NCBI RefSeq assembly: GCF_014650675.1
Contig: NZ_BMVK01000010.1
Coordinates: forward strand, 1 to 64,000
Reading direction: 5' to 3'
Origin: Streptomyces anulatus
Lineage (GTDB): Bacteria; Actinomycetota; Actinomycetes; Streptomycetales; Streptomycetaceae
Length of the DNA stretch: 64,000 bases
Shown: positions 8,545-17,864 of the stretch, piece by piece
Layout: each line of letters begins with the position of its first letter
How positions within the stretch are numbered: the stretch's first letter is position 1
The notes under the pieces: model-generated
Told to the model about the DNA's origin: nothing
The model's input: only the letters and a program-made list of their open reading frames with translations
Database searches by the model: none
Position numbers and translations under genes: made by a program

Positions 8545-9450
8545 ATGTTCGGCAACTATCTGATCGGCTTGCGCGAGGGGCTGGAGGCGAGCCTCGTCGT
8601 CTGCATCCTCGTCGCCTACCTGGTCAAGACCGAGCGTCGGGACGCGCTGAAGCCGGTATGGGCCGGCATCGGCGTCGCGTGCGCGATCTCGCTGGCCTTC
8701 GGCGCGGTACTGGAGTTCGGCTCCCAGGAACTGACTTTCGAGGCACAGGAGTTGCTCGGCGGATCCCTGTCGATCATCGCGGTGGGCCTGGTCACCTGGA
8801 TGGTCTTCTGGATGCGGCGCACCGCCCGTCACCTCAAGGCGGACCTTCATGGGAAGCTGGACGCCGCGCTGCAGATGGGAGCGGGGGCCCTGGTCGCGAC
8901 GGCCCTGCTCGCCGTGGGGCGCGAGGGTCTGGAAACCGCCCTGTTCGTCTGGGCCTCGGTCCGCGCCAGCGGTGAAGGTACTTCGGCACCGCTCATCGGT
9001 GTGCTGCTGGGCATCGCGACGGCGATCGTGCTGGGCTACCTGTTCTACCGGGGTGCGCTCAAGATCAATCTGGCGAAGTTCTTCACCTGGACCGGCGGCA
9101 TGCTCGTGATCGTCGCCGCGGGTGTACTCGCCTACGGCGTCCACGACCTGCAGGAGGCACGTTTCCTGGGCGGGCTGGCCGACAAGGCGTTCGACGTCAG
9201 CGCCACGATTCCGCCCGACAGCTGGTACGGCACGCTGCTCAAGGGCGTTTTCAACTTCCAGCCGGACCCGACCGTTCTCCAGGTCGTGGTGTGGTCTCTG
9301 TATCTGGTGGTGACCATGTCCTTCTTCCTCGCGCCGCAGCGGCCCTCGGCGGGGAAGGCGCCCTCGACCGGGCCGACTTCGGTGGGGGAGCGCTCGATGC
9401 CGTCCCGTGTGACGTCGGGCGACGGGCCGATGGCCGACGGGAAGAACTGA
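8545..9450 (+). CDS. efeU: EfeU/FTR1-family iron permease
   Basis: 301 residues with about seven hydrophobic segments. Two REGLE motifs (REGLEASLV near residue 10 and REGLETALF near residue 130) are the iron-binding signatures of FTR1 permeases. The C-terminal tail after the last helix is Ser/Pro-rich and probably cytoplasmic. ATG 8545 is preceded by GGAGGG at good spacing; the open frame runs further upstream but overlaps efeB in another frame. It is the last gene of the efe operon, followed at 9471 by a strong hairpin. Confidence 0.93.
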   Translation: MFGNYLIGLREGLEASLVVCILVAYLVKTERRDALKPVWAGIGVACAISLAFGAVLEFGSQELTFEAQELLGGSLSIIAVGLVTWMVFWMRRTARHLKADLHGKLDAALQMGAGALVATALLAVGREGLETALFVWASVRASGEGTSAPLIGVLLGIATAIVLGYLFYRGALKINLAKFFTWTGGMLVIVAAGVLAYGVHDLQEARFLGGLADKAFDVSATIPPDSWYGTLLKGVFNFQPDPTVLQVVVWSLYLVVTMSFFLAPQRPSAGKAPSTGPTSVGERSMPSRVTSGDGPMADGKN

Positions 9451-9470
9451 CGCCTTCGAATTGCTGCTCG

Positions 9471-9507
9471 GGCGGGGAGGAGAGCCAGGCCGGCTCTCCT
9501 CCCCGCC
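9471..9507 (+). terminator. Terminator after efeU
   Basis: A perfect 16-bp inverted repeat (GGCGGGGAGGAGAGCC, 9471-9486, pairing with 9492-9507) with a 5-nt loop lies 20 bp after the efeU stop and is followed by a pyrimidine-rich run (GCTTCTCTTG). Confidence 0.85.
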
Positions 9508-9770
9508 GCTTCTCTTGCCGTCTCCCGCGCTTGCACGCCCGGAGGTTCCTCGGACAGGAGCCACAGGGAGTGGCCGGAGGCGCTGCCGGAGATGGTCAAC
9601 ACCATCAACCACCAAAGCAACTTCGGCGGATCTCCCCTTCGCTCACCTCGGCCTGAAGCCGAAACCAGCTGTCACCCGACTCCCCGGCTCAGGAACCGCC
9701 GAGGCATCTCTCGTACCGGTCGACCTCACCCTGGGTGTGCTGCTCGGTGTCCTCCGGTTGGTGGCGGCCG
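9508..9770. other. Non-coding stretch, no supported gene
   Basis: I see no convincing gene between the efeU terminator and the possible membrane protein at 9771. Several short frames exist but none has family character. Confidence 0.4.
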
Positions 9771-10163
9771 GTGTCGCAGCCCGGTTCCATCCGAGCCCGG
9801 ATTCCCGCACAGGCCGGGGACCGGGAGATCGTCATCGCTGGGCCGAGGGCGGCCGCCCGGCCGGCCCTCGTCTTCCTCGTCATCAATTGGGCGGTGAACA
9901 ATCTCGCGGCACTGCTGGCCTTCCTCCCGATGATGTTCGCGGTGGTGGTCCGCACCGCGGGACGGCGGATCACCGGCAACCACACATGGTGGCTGACCGC
10001 CGCCCCTATCGCCGCGAGCGTTGTCCCGGTGGTTGCGGCGCTGCTGCTGACCGGCCTCGTCCCGTCGAAAGGCATCGCTCCGATCCCCTACTTCCAGGAC
10101 ACGCCGGGCCGTCTCTTTCGGATCATGCCTAGGCGTCCTCCCACTCTGCTTGCAGCCAGCTGA
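9771..10163 (+). CDS. Possible small membrane protein
   Basis: A GTG-started frame of about 130 residues. The middle has two hydrophobic segments (ALVFLVINWAVNNLAALLAF then MFAVVV, and APIAASVVPVVAALLLTGLV), suggesting an integral membrane protein. I do not recognise a family. The 3' end overlaps the convergent gene at 10129 by about 35 bp, so the tail may be wrong, or this may be a fragment of a larger decayed permease. The start is uncertain. Confidence 0.4.
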   Translation: MSQPGSIRARIPAQAGDREIVIAGPRAAARPALVFLVINWAVNNLAALLAFLPMMFAVVVRTAGRRITGNHTWWLTAAPIAASVVPVVAALLLTGLVPSKGIAPIPYFQDTPGRLFRIMPRRPPTLLAAS

Positions 10164-10464
10164 GTTGCGCCTTGCTGAGCGAAGGCTCAAAGCCTTTGGG
10201 GAACATGAGCGAGAGCGGCTGCGGCCACATGCTTTCGGGCCCATGCTCCTCACAGTGCAGAGCTACGAGATGCGGCCCTTCCCCGCACGTCTCGCGCCCG
10301 TAGAAGCGGTCATGCGTCTGACAGAAGTACGAGAACGTCGTGCAGTCGTCCTCGTCAGCCGGTTCGTGGAAACCGGGGTCCCGGACGATCAGCGTCACCG
10401 GTTCTTGGGGGTCGAACTGGGGGATGGGCCGAGGATCGCACCACAGCAGTCGAGGAGGAAGCAC
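10129..10464 (-). CDS. Hypothetical protein
   Basis: About 111 residues from a GTG at 10464; the frame stays open to 10893 but the upstream part looks non-coding. The core (LIVRDPGFHEPADEDDCTTF, SYFCQTHDRFYGRETCGEG, LVALHCEEHGPES) has several Cys and His residues and natural composition, with mixed codon use less GC-biased than the neighbours. The family is unknown. The Cys/His content might bind a metal, but there is no clear CxxC motif. Confidence 0.5.
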   Translation of the reverse strand: MLPPRLLWCDPRPIPQFDPQEPVTLIVRDPGFHEPADEDDCTTFSYFCQTHDRFYGRETCGEGPHLVALHCEEHGPESMWPQPLSLMFPKGFEPSLSKAQLSWLQAEWEDA

Positions 10465-10902
10465 GCGATCATTCTGCGCCCGGAGCGGCTCCGAGTCAGC
10501 TTGCGGACCAGATGAAGATGCCCGCGGGATGGAGTGCACTCGAAGCCGCAGGCGCGGAGCGGGTGGGCGGACTTCCTCCTGACCCGCGGCGACGTCGCCC
10601 GAACCGCAGCGCCGGAGGCCCCGCCCGCGCCTCCGCGCGCGTACCGGGACGAACGGGTGACGGCCCTGCTGCACGACTGCGCGAACGGGGCCCTCGACGC
10701 GGACCGGACCGTCGAGGCGATCCGCGCCCTCGCCCGACGGGCACCGTGTGCGCCGCACGGCCGCAGGGCCGCAGGGCCGCAGGGCCAGCGTGCGAACACG
10801 TGGACGCCTCCCGACCTGCCCGTGTGCCGGGACCGCAGCGGTCGCATTCCACCGTCCGCCCCATGACCACCACGAGGAACCTCCTGGCTCCACGCCGACC
10901 GT
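10465..10902. other. Boundary region left of the PKS cluster, weak frames only
   Basis: About 440 bp without a gene I can support. A plus-strand frame (10534-10866, 110 residues, containing YRDERVTALLHDCANGALDA) has some protein character but no recognisable family. A perfect 3 x 8-bp tandem repeat (CCGCAGGG, 10761-10784) falls inside it; an 8-bp unit shifts frame and argues against a conserved gene there. I take this as the left edge of the cluster. Confidence 0.4.
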
Positions 10903-13900
10903 CTACTCGACCGCACCTACGGCTTCACGCGTCTCCTTGCCGAGAAGTTCGTCGAGTAGAAGTGTGGAGGGCAGGGCGGAGTTGAGATACACGTACTCGC
11001 GGTGGTGCTCGACGACCGCGAGCAGGGTGCGCAGCGTGTCCACGGCGCCCTCCCGCTGCTCGGCGAGATGCTGGGCCTGGGCCAGCAGGCCCAGATGGAG
11101 GGGGAGGTGGATTCGCGTCCGGGACAGCCGCATCTCGGTCAGCGCGTTCATCATCTTCGGGATGCCCTCCCGCTGCCCCGCGTGCGTGAGGGCCCAGCCG
11201 AGCGGGACGTTCAGCATCGCCGACCAGGAGGACAGGCCGTGCTTGACGGAGAGTTCGACGCCCTGCGCACCGAAGTTTCCGGCCGCGTCCGGATCGCCCT
11301 CCCAAGCGGCCACTATCGCGTTGACGTAGAGGGCGTGGACCCGGTCCCAGGGCTTGTCGCCCCACTGCGTCAGCCTCAGGAGGCGCCGGCCCTGCTCGGC
11401 GGCGGCCGCGCGTTCGCTCATCAGCCAGCGGGCGAAGACGTCGTGGGCGCGGAAGTAGACGCGTGGATCGGAGCGGTACATTCCGTCCGGCAGCCGACCC
11501 TCGCGCGCCAGCCGTTCGGACAGTTCCACGCCGTGCTCGAACGACCGCAGCGCGTCGGGCAGCCGGTCGCGGATGAACATGGTCATCCCCTCGCCGTACA
11601 CCGCGCCCAGCCGGGCCGCGGGATCCCCGGTGCGTGCGGCGATGGTCTTCAGCCGGTCGGTGAGCCGCCCCGACTCGTCGTAGCGTCCGCGGACGAGGAG
11701 CGACACACTCAGCATCGACAGGACCGCCGGGTCGTCGGACCGGTGCGGCGGCGTGCCGGGTGTGTACCCCCGGATGATCTCCGTCTCTGCCTCGGTGTCG
11801 CCGAATCCGCGTACGTGGCACAGCAGATGGGCCAGTTCACCGTGGAGTCGGGACATCAGCCCCCGGGCGGCCGAACCGTCGGGCAGCGAGCCGGTGACCG
11901 AGATGGCACGGCGCAGCCACATCTGGCGGTCGTTCGAGGCCAGGCGCGACCCGGCGTTCTCGGCCGCGCTCAGGAGCCAGGGAAGCGCCCGCTCCGGCGG
12001 CATGGCGCCTCCGGCGCGCCAGACGTGGTGGGCGATGCGGTCGCTCCGCTCCGGGGTGCCCTCCCCGGCGAAGCGCGGGGACAGGGCGTGCGCGTACGCG
12101 GCGTGCAGCCGCTGGCTCTCCTCGCCGGTGAGGTCGCCCACGAGCACCTCCCGGGCGCGTGGTGGGGTGAGCCGGGGGCGGCCGGCGGGCCGCGGGCCGG
12201 AGACGAGCAGCCCGTGCCGGACCGCCGACTCCACGATCGCCACGGCGCCGTCGCCGCCCGCGGCCCGGCACAGGGAGTCCAGTTCGATATCGGGTGCGGC
12301 GATGGCACAGAGCCGCAGTAGTCGCAGGACCGGTCCCGGCAGTTCGGCGAACTCCTGGCGGAGGACCTTGCGCGCGCACGGGACGACGAGGCCGATCAAC
12401 TCGTCCGCGGTGCCGGGGTCCCGGAGGTCGCCGGCCTCGCGGAGGAGGGAGAGCATCTGGAGCACGAAGGAGGGGCTGCCCACGGACTGCCTGTGGAGCG
12501 CTTCCACGACACGACGGTCGACGCCAGGCCCGGAGTGCGCTTCGGCCAGGGCGGTGAGGTCGGGGAGAGTCAGGGCCCCGAGCCGCAGGATCTGCGTGTT
12601 GGGGCCCCTGAGTATCCCGGTCATCGTCGAATACCGGGAGCTGTCGGGCCAGGTCTCCAGGTCCCAGCCGGTCAGCACGATGCCGAGCGGATGCCCCTGG
12701 CGGCGGTTGGCCAGCAGACGGAGCACGTCCAGTGACGCCGTGTCCGCCCGGTGCACGTCCTCCAGCAGCAGCACCAGAGGTCGCCGCGCCGCCAGGTCGA
12801 GCAGGATCTCGCAGAGCGCGTCGTGGGTCCGGAAGGGGTTCTGCGGGTCGCCGGGCCCGGCGTCGCCACCCGGGCCCGGCTGCCACCCGGGCAGCAGCGG
12901 CGCCAGCAGCGCGCCGAACGGTGCGGCGGCCGACCGGAAGGCATCGGGCCGTGCTGTCGAGAGCCGGCGCAGCACCTGCGTCCACAGCCAGTAGGGCGGA
13001 ACTCCCTCGCCGGAGAAACTGGTGCTCCGGATCGTTTCGATGTTCTCGTCCCGTACCCGAAGACGGTGGACCAGTTCCATCACGAGATGCGTTTTCCCGA
13101 GTCCGGAAAAACCGAGTACGCACGCGAGATGTCCGTGACCGGCAGCCGTTTCGGCCATGGCGGCCACAAGAAGATTCACCTCCCGTTCGCGGCCTATTAA
13201 TGGAGGGGCGATCCCCGGTTCGTCGGGTGTGGGCAAAGGGACGGTGGATGCGGCGGGCGTCCCGCGTTCCCGACCGTCCGGCACCTCCTGGGCACCTACC
13301 GCCGGTCCTGCCGGTCCCGCCGGTGCGGAGGTGCGCGCGACCGTGCTGGACATCGTTGTCCGGACCTGCCGCGGGAACGCGGTCGCTCCCGGACGGGCAG
13401 GACCGCCGGTCGCGCCGCGTGTGCGCCCGCCCAGTTCCTGCCGGAGGAGAGCGGTGTGGAGCTTCTGGAGATCGGCGCTCGTGTCCACCCCGAACTCCTC
13501 GACCAGATAGCTCCGGGTGTACGCGTACAGCTCCAGCGCCTCGGCCTGCCGGCCGGACCGGAACAGTGCGGTCATCAGGTGGCCCACCATGCGTTCCCTG
13601 GCCGGGTGCTGACGGACCTCGCGCTCCAGTTCGGCGACCACCTCGGCGGTCCGCCCCAGGAGGAGACCTGCCTCAGCGGAGGATTCGAGGGCGGTGAGCC
13701 GCATCTGTTCGAGACGGGCGCTCTCGTCGGCGATCGACGGGTGGGTGTGGAACTCCGCGTACGGTGCGCCGTGCCACAGGGTGAGAGCCCGGGTGAGGTG
13801 GTCCCGGGCCGCCGGAGGGTTCTGGCCCGCGAGCAGTCGGCGGCCGGTGGAGATGAGCTGCTCGAAGCGGTACGCGTCCACCTGGTCCGACGCGAGCCGG

Positions 13901-14256
13901 AGGACGTATCCCGGGGCCTGGTGGCACAGGATCGCGGACCTGCCGGGGCCGGCCGCGGGGGTCAGGGCCCTGCGCAGGTGGGAGATATGGCTCTGCAGGG
14001 TGGCGACAGCCTGCTGGGGGCGGGCGTCCCGCCACAGCTCCTCGATGAGCACCGTTGTGGGGACGACGCGGCCCAGTCTGATGAGGAGGAGGGCCAGGAG
14101 CGCCCGGCGGCGCGGTGGTCCGAGGGGGACGTCGCGGCTCTCGTACCGGGCCGACATGGGCCCCAGCACCTGAAGTGCCGGCCCGGAGGGTGCGGGCGGT
14201 GATGAGGGCGGCGACGCTCCCTCGGCCTGATGCACGAACATATTCTCCTGCCCCAT
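10903..14256 (-). CDS. chxA: SARP-type large pathway regulator (SARP-ATPase), ChxA-like
   Basis: 1117 residues. Residues about 27-100 form an OmpR-like winged helix of the SARP type (ALQVLGPMSARYESRDVPLG, RRRALLALLLIRLGRVVPTT, LIEELWRDARPQQAVATLQS). Residues about 105-260 are the bacterial activation domain (DAYRFEQLISTGRR, TLWHGAPYAEF, RSYLVEEFGVDTSADLQKLH). A linker follows, then an AAA/NB-ARC ATPase with Walker A GFSGLGKT (382-389) and a long helical, TPR-like C-terminal half. No C-terminal LuxR HTH is visible. It probably activates the divergent PKS operon. Leu353 is encoded by TTA (complement 13198-13200), so translation should depend on the bldA tRNA. The symbol is by analogy to the cycloheximide cluster. 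Confidence 0.88.
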   Translation of the reverse strand: MGQENMFVHQAEGASPPSSPPAPSGPALQVLGPMSARYESRDVPLGPPRRRALLALLLIRLGRVVPTTVLIEELWRDARPQQAVATLQSHISHLRRALTPAAGPGRSAILCHQAPGYVLRLASDQVDAYRFEQLISTGRRLLAGQNPPAARDHLTRALTLWHGAPYAEFHTHPSIADESARLEQMRLTALESSAEAGLLLGRTAEVVAELEREVRQHPARERMVGHLMTALFRSGRQAEALELYAYTRSYLVEEFGVDTSADLQKLHTALLRQELGGRTRGATGGPARPGATAFPRQVRTTMSSTVARTSAPAGPAGPAVGAQEVPDGRERGTPAASTVPLPTPDEPGIAPPLIGREREVNLLVAAMAETAAGHGHLACVLGFSGLGKTHLVMELVHRLRVRDENIETIRSTSFSGEGVPPYWLWTQVLRRLSTARPDAFRSAAAPFGALLAPLLPGWQPGPGGDAGPGDPQNPFRTHDALCEILLDLAARRPLVLLLEDVHRADTASLDVLRLLANRRQGHPLGIVLTGWDLETWPDSSRYSTMTGILRGPNTQILRLGALTLPDLTALAEAHSGPGVDRRVVEALHRQSVGSPSFVLQMLSLLREAGDLRDPGTADELIGLVVPCARKVLRQEFAELPGPVLRLLRLCAIAAPDIELDSLCRAAGGDGAVAIVESAVRHGLLVSGPRPAGRPRLTPPRAREVLVGDLTGEESQRLHAAYAHALSPRFAGEGTPERSDRIAHHVWRAGGAMPPERALPWLLSAAENAGSRLASNDRQMWLRRAISVTGSLPDGSAARGLMSRLHGELAHLLCHVRGFGDTEAETEIIRGYTPGTPPHRSDDPAVLSMLSVSLLVRGRYDESGRLTDRLKTIAARTGDPAARLGAVYGEGMTMFIRDRLPDALRSFEHGVELSERLAREGRLPDGMYRSDPRVYFRAHDVFARWLMSERAAAAEQGRRLLRLTQWGDKPWDRVHALYVNAIVAAWEGDPDAAGNFGAQGVELSVKHGLSSWSAMLNVPLGWALTHAGQREGIPKMMNALTEMRLSRTRIHLPLHLGLLAQAQHLAEQREGAVDTLRTLLAVVEHHREYVYLNSALPSTLLLDELLGKETREAVGAVE

Positions 14257-14674
14257 TCGTTCTCACGCCTAAGACTTCATCGGTGAATACACCTTAGAAC
14301 AGTGATCTCATCCGCGGGGATTTTCCGGTTGGCCATGGGCGGCGGGTGCCATAGAGCGAAACGTGCGCGGATGTCAACGGCGCAGATTCGCCGGGTGAGG
14401 CGAAACCGGCCATGCGCATGGTGAATTCCCTAGGGATACGCGGAGAGCCCCAGGCATCCCGGATCCCCCCGCACGGGCCTTTGGCCGCACCCTTCGGGAA
14501 CGCCCGGCGCGGTGCATCGGCAAGCGAACGGCAGGGATGTGGGCAAGCCCTTGCGCCGGGGTGTCAGCGAATCGGCCAGCGTCCAGCAAGGGGGATGGGC
14601 CAACATGATCGAAACCGGAATTTTTCGAGTGGCCCGAGCCAATCGCTCGGCGCGGATCCAGGAGGCGTCACACG
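14257..14674. promoter_or_regulatory. Divergent promoter region chxA / chxB-F
   Basis: 418 bp separate the SARP gene from the acyltransferase gene and must hold both promoters. The part at 14270-14320 is AT-richer than its surroundings. It contains the palindrome CATGCGCATG (14411-14420), the palindrome TCCCTAGGGA (14427-14436) and a PAS-LuxR-like operator listed separately. The SARP protein would be expected to bind short direct repeats here, but I could not identify them with confidence. Confidence 0.6.
14418..14433 (-). promoter_or_regulatory. PAS-LuxR-like operator
   Basis: On the minus strand, CTAGGGAATTCACCAT matches the operator of PAS-LuxR activators such as PimM (CTVGGGAWWTCCCBAG) at 14 of 16 positions. 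It lies about 240 bp upstream of the acyltransferase start and 160 bp upstream of the SARP start. No PAS-LuxR gene is in the window, so a regulator encoded elsewhere would have to act here. Confidence 0.45.
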
Positions 14675-15550
14675 GTGTTCGCGATTCTTTTTCCTGGTCA
14701 GGGCTCGCAGTTCCGGGGCATGGGCGCAGATGTTTTCGGCCACTACCCGGGCATCACCCGATTCGCCTGCGATCTCCTCGGATACGACCTCCCGGCACGC
14801 TGCCGCGACAACCAGGACGACGTGCTCTCCCGTACGGAGTGCACGCAGCCGGCTCTCTTCACCGTCAACGCGCTGCACGCCTTCGAGCGGGAACGCCGGG
14901 AGGGCCGGCCCGCCGACTGCTACCTCGGGCACAGCCTGGGGGAGTACAACGCGCTCCTCGCCGCAGGGGTCTTCGACTTCGAGACCGGTCTCCGGATCGT
15001 CCAGAGGCGCGGCGAGTTGATGGCCGCGGCTTCGGGCGGCGGCATGACCGCGGTCATGAACACCCCGGCCGACAGGCTCCTGGAGGTGCTGGGCGCCGAT
15101 GGCGTCGAGGGCATGGAGGTGGCGGCCCACAACACCGACACCCAGGTCGTGATCGCCGGCGCCGACGGCGCTCTCCGGGCCGCCCACGCCTCCCTGCGGG
15201 CACGGGGCATCCGCTTCGCCCCATTGCGGGTCGGGGCGGCCTTCCACTCGCGCGCCATGGAGCCGGCGCGCACCGAGTTCGAGGTATTTCTCCGCCAATT
15301 CACCTTCGCGGAACCCTCGGTGACGGTGATATCCAACGCGAGTGCACGCCCCTACGAGGGGAGCATGATTCCGGAGATGCTGTGCCGGCAGATCGTCGAA
15401 CCCGTTCGATGGGTCGAAAGCGTCCGACACCTCCTCGACCGTGACGGCTCCCTGGAGTACGAGGAGATCGGCGGCACATCGCTGCTCCGCATGGTGAAAA
15501 GCATCGAGAAAACCAGTCCTCGGGGCACTCTGACGAAAAGCGGGGTATGA
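14675..15550 (+). CDS. chxB: Discrete (trans-acting) malonyl-CoA:ACP acyltransferase, ChxB-like
   Basis: 291 residues. The N-terminal FPGQGSQ, the nucleophile motif GHSLGEY (Ser87), the Arg in VQRRGELM and the AAFHSRAME stretch identify a FabD-like acyltransferase; the F in AFHS fits malonyl choice. None of the PKS modules carries an AT, so this enzyme must load malonyl on all ACPs. GTG 14675 has AGGAGG 10 nt upstream. It is the first gene of an operon running to the LysR gene; the discrete ACP starts 3 bp after its stop. Confidence 0.93.
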   Translation: MFAILFPGQGSQFRGMGADVFGHYPGITRFACDLLGYDLPARCRDNQDDVLSRTECTQPALFTVNALHAFERERREGRPADCYLGHSLGEYNALLAAGVFDFETGLRIVQRRGELMAAASGGGMTAVMNTPADRLLEVLGADGVEGMEVAAHNTDTQVVIAGADGALRAAHASLRARGIRFAPLRVGAAFHSRAMEPARTEFEVFLRQFTFAEPSVTVISNASARPYEGSMIPEMLCRQIVEPVRWVESVRHLLDRDGSLEYEEIGGTSLLRMVKSIEKTSPRGTLTKSGV

Positions 15551-15553
15551 GAC

Positions 15554-15811
15554 ATGGGGCGAACCCAGCGCCTGCGGAACATGATCGAGGAACAGTTTCT
15601 CGTTGAATTCGATGAAGAACTGACCGATCAGAGTGACCTCTTCAAGGCCGGAGTGATCGATTCCTTCGGATATGTCCAGCTCCTTGGTTCCATCGAGGAG
15701 GAGTTCTCGATCCAGCTGAAGGACGAGGACTTCCTCAAGGACATTCTCACCTCGCTGGAATCCATCGACGCCTTCGTGGCGAAGAAGATCGCCGAGCGCG
15801 GCGACCGCTGA
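15554..15811 (+). CDS. chxC: Discrete acyl carrier protein, ChxC-like
   Basis: 85 residues. The motif VIDSFGYVQLL puts the phosphopantetheine serine at Ser37, followed by EEEFSIQLKDEDFLKD, which is helix III of a normal ACP. In glutarimide polyketide systems this ACP carries malonyl, which the neighbouring amidotransferase turns into malonamyl, the starter unit. It sits 3 bp after the acyltransferase gene and 16 bp before the amidotransferase gene, the order expected for starter formation. Confidence 0.92.
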   Translation: MGRTQRLRNMIEEQFLVEFDEELTDQSDLFKAGVIDSFGYVQLLGSIEEEFSIQLKDEDFLKDILTSLESIDAFVAKKIAERGDR

Positions 15812-15827
15812 AGCAAGGAGACCCCGC

Positions 15828-17864
15828 ATGTGCGGAATCGCAGGCTTCGTCTCGCCCTCGCTCGACGCCGGGGCCACGCCCGAGGTCATGGCCTCGATGC
15901 TGTCGCTCATCCGCCACCGCGGCCCGGACGAGGCGGGCTACTACCTGGATGACGGGGTGGCCATGGGCACGGTCAGGCTGTCGGTCATCGACCTCGCCAC
16001 GGGCGCCCAGCCCATGGCGGACCCGTCCGACCGCTACTGGATCTGCTTCAACGGCGAGTTGTACAACCACATCGAACTCCGCCGGGAGCTGCGAGGGCTC
16101 GGCCGGCGGTTCCGCACCCGCTCGGACACCGAAGTGGTTCTCCAGGCGTGGGCCCAATGGGGAGCAGGCTGTCTGCCCCGTTTCAACGGCGCGTTCGCCT
16201 TCGCCATCCGGGACGCGGTGTCCGGGGACCTCTTCCTGGCCCGCGACAGGTACGGCAAGCGCCCGCTCTTCTACAGTGGCCGGGGGAGCGGCACGGGCCG
16301 GGACGGGGATTTCCTCTTCGCCTCGGAGATGAAGGCGTTCCAGGCATTCCCCGGATTCCGCTTCGAACTGGACCCCGGAGAACTCGCCTCCGCTTTCGCG
16401 GTGTGGACCCCGTTGCCCGACCGGACCCCCTTCCGGCACATCCGCCAACTGCCCATGGGGAGCTTCCTGACCGTGCGCGGCGGACGCATGGATCTGACCA
16501 CGTACGCCGAACTCGAAATCGATACCGACCCGTTCACCGGTTCCGCCCCGGAAGCGGTCGCATTCGTCCGCGACACCCTCCGCGAAAGCGTCGCGATGCG
16601 GCTGCGGAGCGACGTCGAGGTCGGTGTCTACCTGAGCGGAGGCCTCGACTCGTCCATCGTCACCGCACTGGCGACCGAACTCTCCCCGCACGCGGTCCGC
16701 ACGTTCTCGGTCGAGTTCGACGAGGCGGCTTTCGACGAATCCGGCAGCCAGCACGTCGTCGCCTCGCACCTCGGGACGCTCCACTCGTCCATCGCCGTGC
16801 GCGGCGCGGACATCGCCGCGAATTTCCCGTCCGCCGTGTACCACGCCGAAGTCCCCGCGTTCCGTACGGCGTTCGTGCCCATGTACCTGCTCTCCCGTCA
16901 TGTACGCGACGCCGGCATCAAGGTGATCCTCAGCGGCGAGGGCGCCGACGAGGCGTTCCTCGGCTACTCGCTCTTCCGCGAGACCCTGCTGCGCGCCGCG
17001 TGGCACGACCTCTCCGACGACGAACGCATGGCCGGGATCGGGCGCCTCCACCCGGAGCTGAGCCACTTCGGTCCCGCGAACCGGGCCCGGCTGAAGGGCC
17101 TGTTCGAGCAGTTCGCCGTCGAACGGCTCCCCGGTCTCTTCTCGCACGAACTCCGCTACCAGAACGGCCGCTTCGCCGCACGCCTGCTGAAGGAACGGGG
17201 TGATCCGTTCGCGGATCTCCTGGCGCTGACCGCATCGACGCCCGGATACGCCGCACTGAGCCCCGTGCAGAAGGCCCAGTGGCTCGAGTTCAAGACCCTG
17301 CTGCCCGGCTACCTGCTCTCCACCCAGGGGGAGCGCATGAGCCTCGCCCACGGCATCGAGAACCGCTGCCCGTTCCTCGATCCCGCGGTGGTCCGTGCGG
17401 CGGCCTCGGTCAATCTGCGGTTCGACGACGGCTCCGAGGAGAAGGCCATCCTGAAGGAGGCCTTCCGGGGCGAGCTGCCGGAATCGAGCCTCGCCCGGCG
17501 CAAGCAGCCCTACCGCGCCCCCGGCGCGGCCGTCTTCAAGGAGCACCGGCCCGACTACTTGGAGCTGCTGCTCTCGGACACGGAGCTGCGGAAGATCGAC
17601 GGCCTCGACCCGGTGTTCGCGAGAAGGCTCGTGGCGAAGATCATGGCGACACCCAGCGAGGGGATCAGCACGAAGGAGGACCAGGCCTTCGTCTACCTGC
17701 TCTCGACGGCCGTCCTCCACCAGCAGTTCGCGGGCGGCCGGGACCGGGGGAAGGACGGCCCCCCGGAAGCGGAGCTGAAGGCGGGAACGATCGTCGATCT
17801 CCGGGGCTCCCGGGGAGCGTGGCCGGCCGCGCACGCCCTCCACGGGGCAGGAGGCCCCCGATGA
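15828..17864 (+). CDS. chxD: Asparagine-synthetase-like amidotransferase, ChxD-like
   Basis: 678 residues. It starts MCGIAGF, with Cys2 as the class II glutamine amidotransferase nucleophile. The glutaminase domain runs to about residue 215 (RHRGPDEAG, NGELYNH). The synthetase domain follows, with the ATP pyrophosphate loop SGGLDSS starting at Ser270 and EGADEAFLGY further on. Homologues in glutarimide clusters amidate malonyl-ACP to malonamyl-ACP, using glutamine and ATP, which supplies the imide nitrogen. Its stop overlaps the PKS start (ATGA, 17861-17864), so the two are translationally coupled. Confidence 0.92.
   Translation: MCGIAGFVSPSLDAGATPEVMASMLSLIRHRGPDEAGYYLDDGVAMGTVRLSVIDLATGAQPMADPSDRYWICFNGELYNHIELRRELRGLGRRFRTRSDTEVVLQAWAQWGAGCLPRFNGAFAFAIRDAVSGDLFLARDRYGKRPLFYSGRGSGTGRDGDFLFASEMKAFQAFPGFRFELDPGELASAFAVWTPLPDRTPFRHIRQLPMGSFLTVRGGRMDLTTYAELEIDTDPFTGSAPEAVAFVRDTLRESVAMRLRSDVEVGVYLSGGLDSSIVTALATELSPHAVRTFSVEFDEAAFDESGSQHVVASHLGTLHSSIAVRGADIAANFPSAVYHAEVPAFRTAFVPMYLLSRHVRDAGIKVILSGEGADEAFLGYSLFRETLLRAAWHDLSDDERMAGIGRLHPELSHFGPANRARLKGLFEQFAVERLPGLFSHELRYQNGRFAARLLKERGDPFADLLALTASTPGYAALSPVQKAQWLEFKTLLPGYLLSTQGERMSLAHGIENRCPFLDPAVVRAAASVNLRFDDGSEEKAILKEAFRGELPESSLARRKQPYRAPGAAVFKEHRPDYLELLLSDTELRKIDGLDPVFARRLVAKIMATPSEGISTKEDQAFVYLLSTAVLHQQFAGGRDRGKDGPPEAELKAGTIVDLRGSRGAWPAAHALHGAGGPR

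Noticed and set aside
10761-10784. 3 x 8-bp repeat as part of a gene
   Set aside because: The repeat unit is not a multiple of three and the frame around it shows no family; treated as non-coding.
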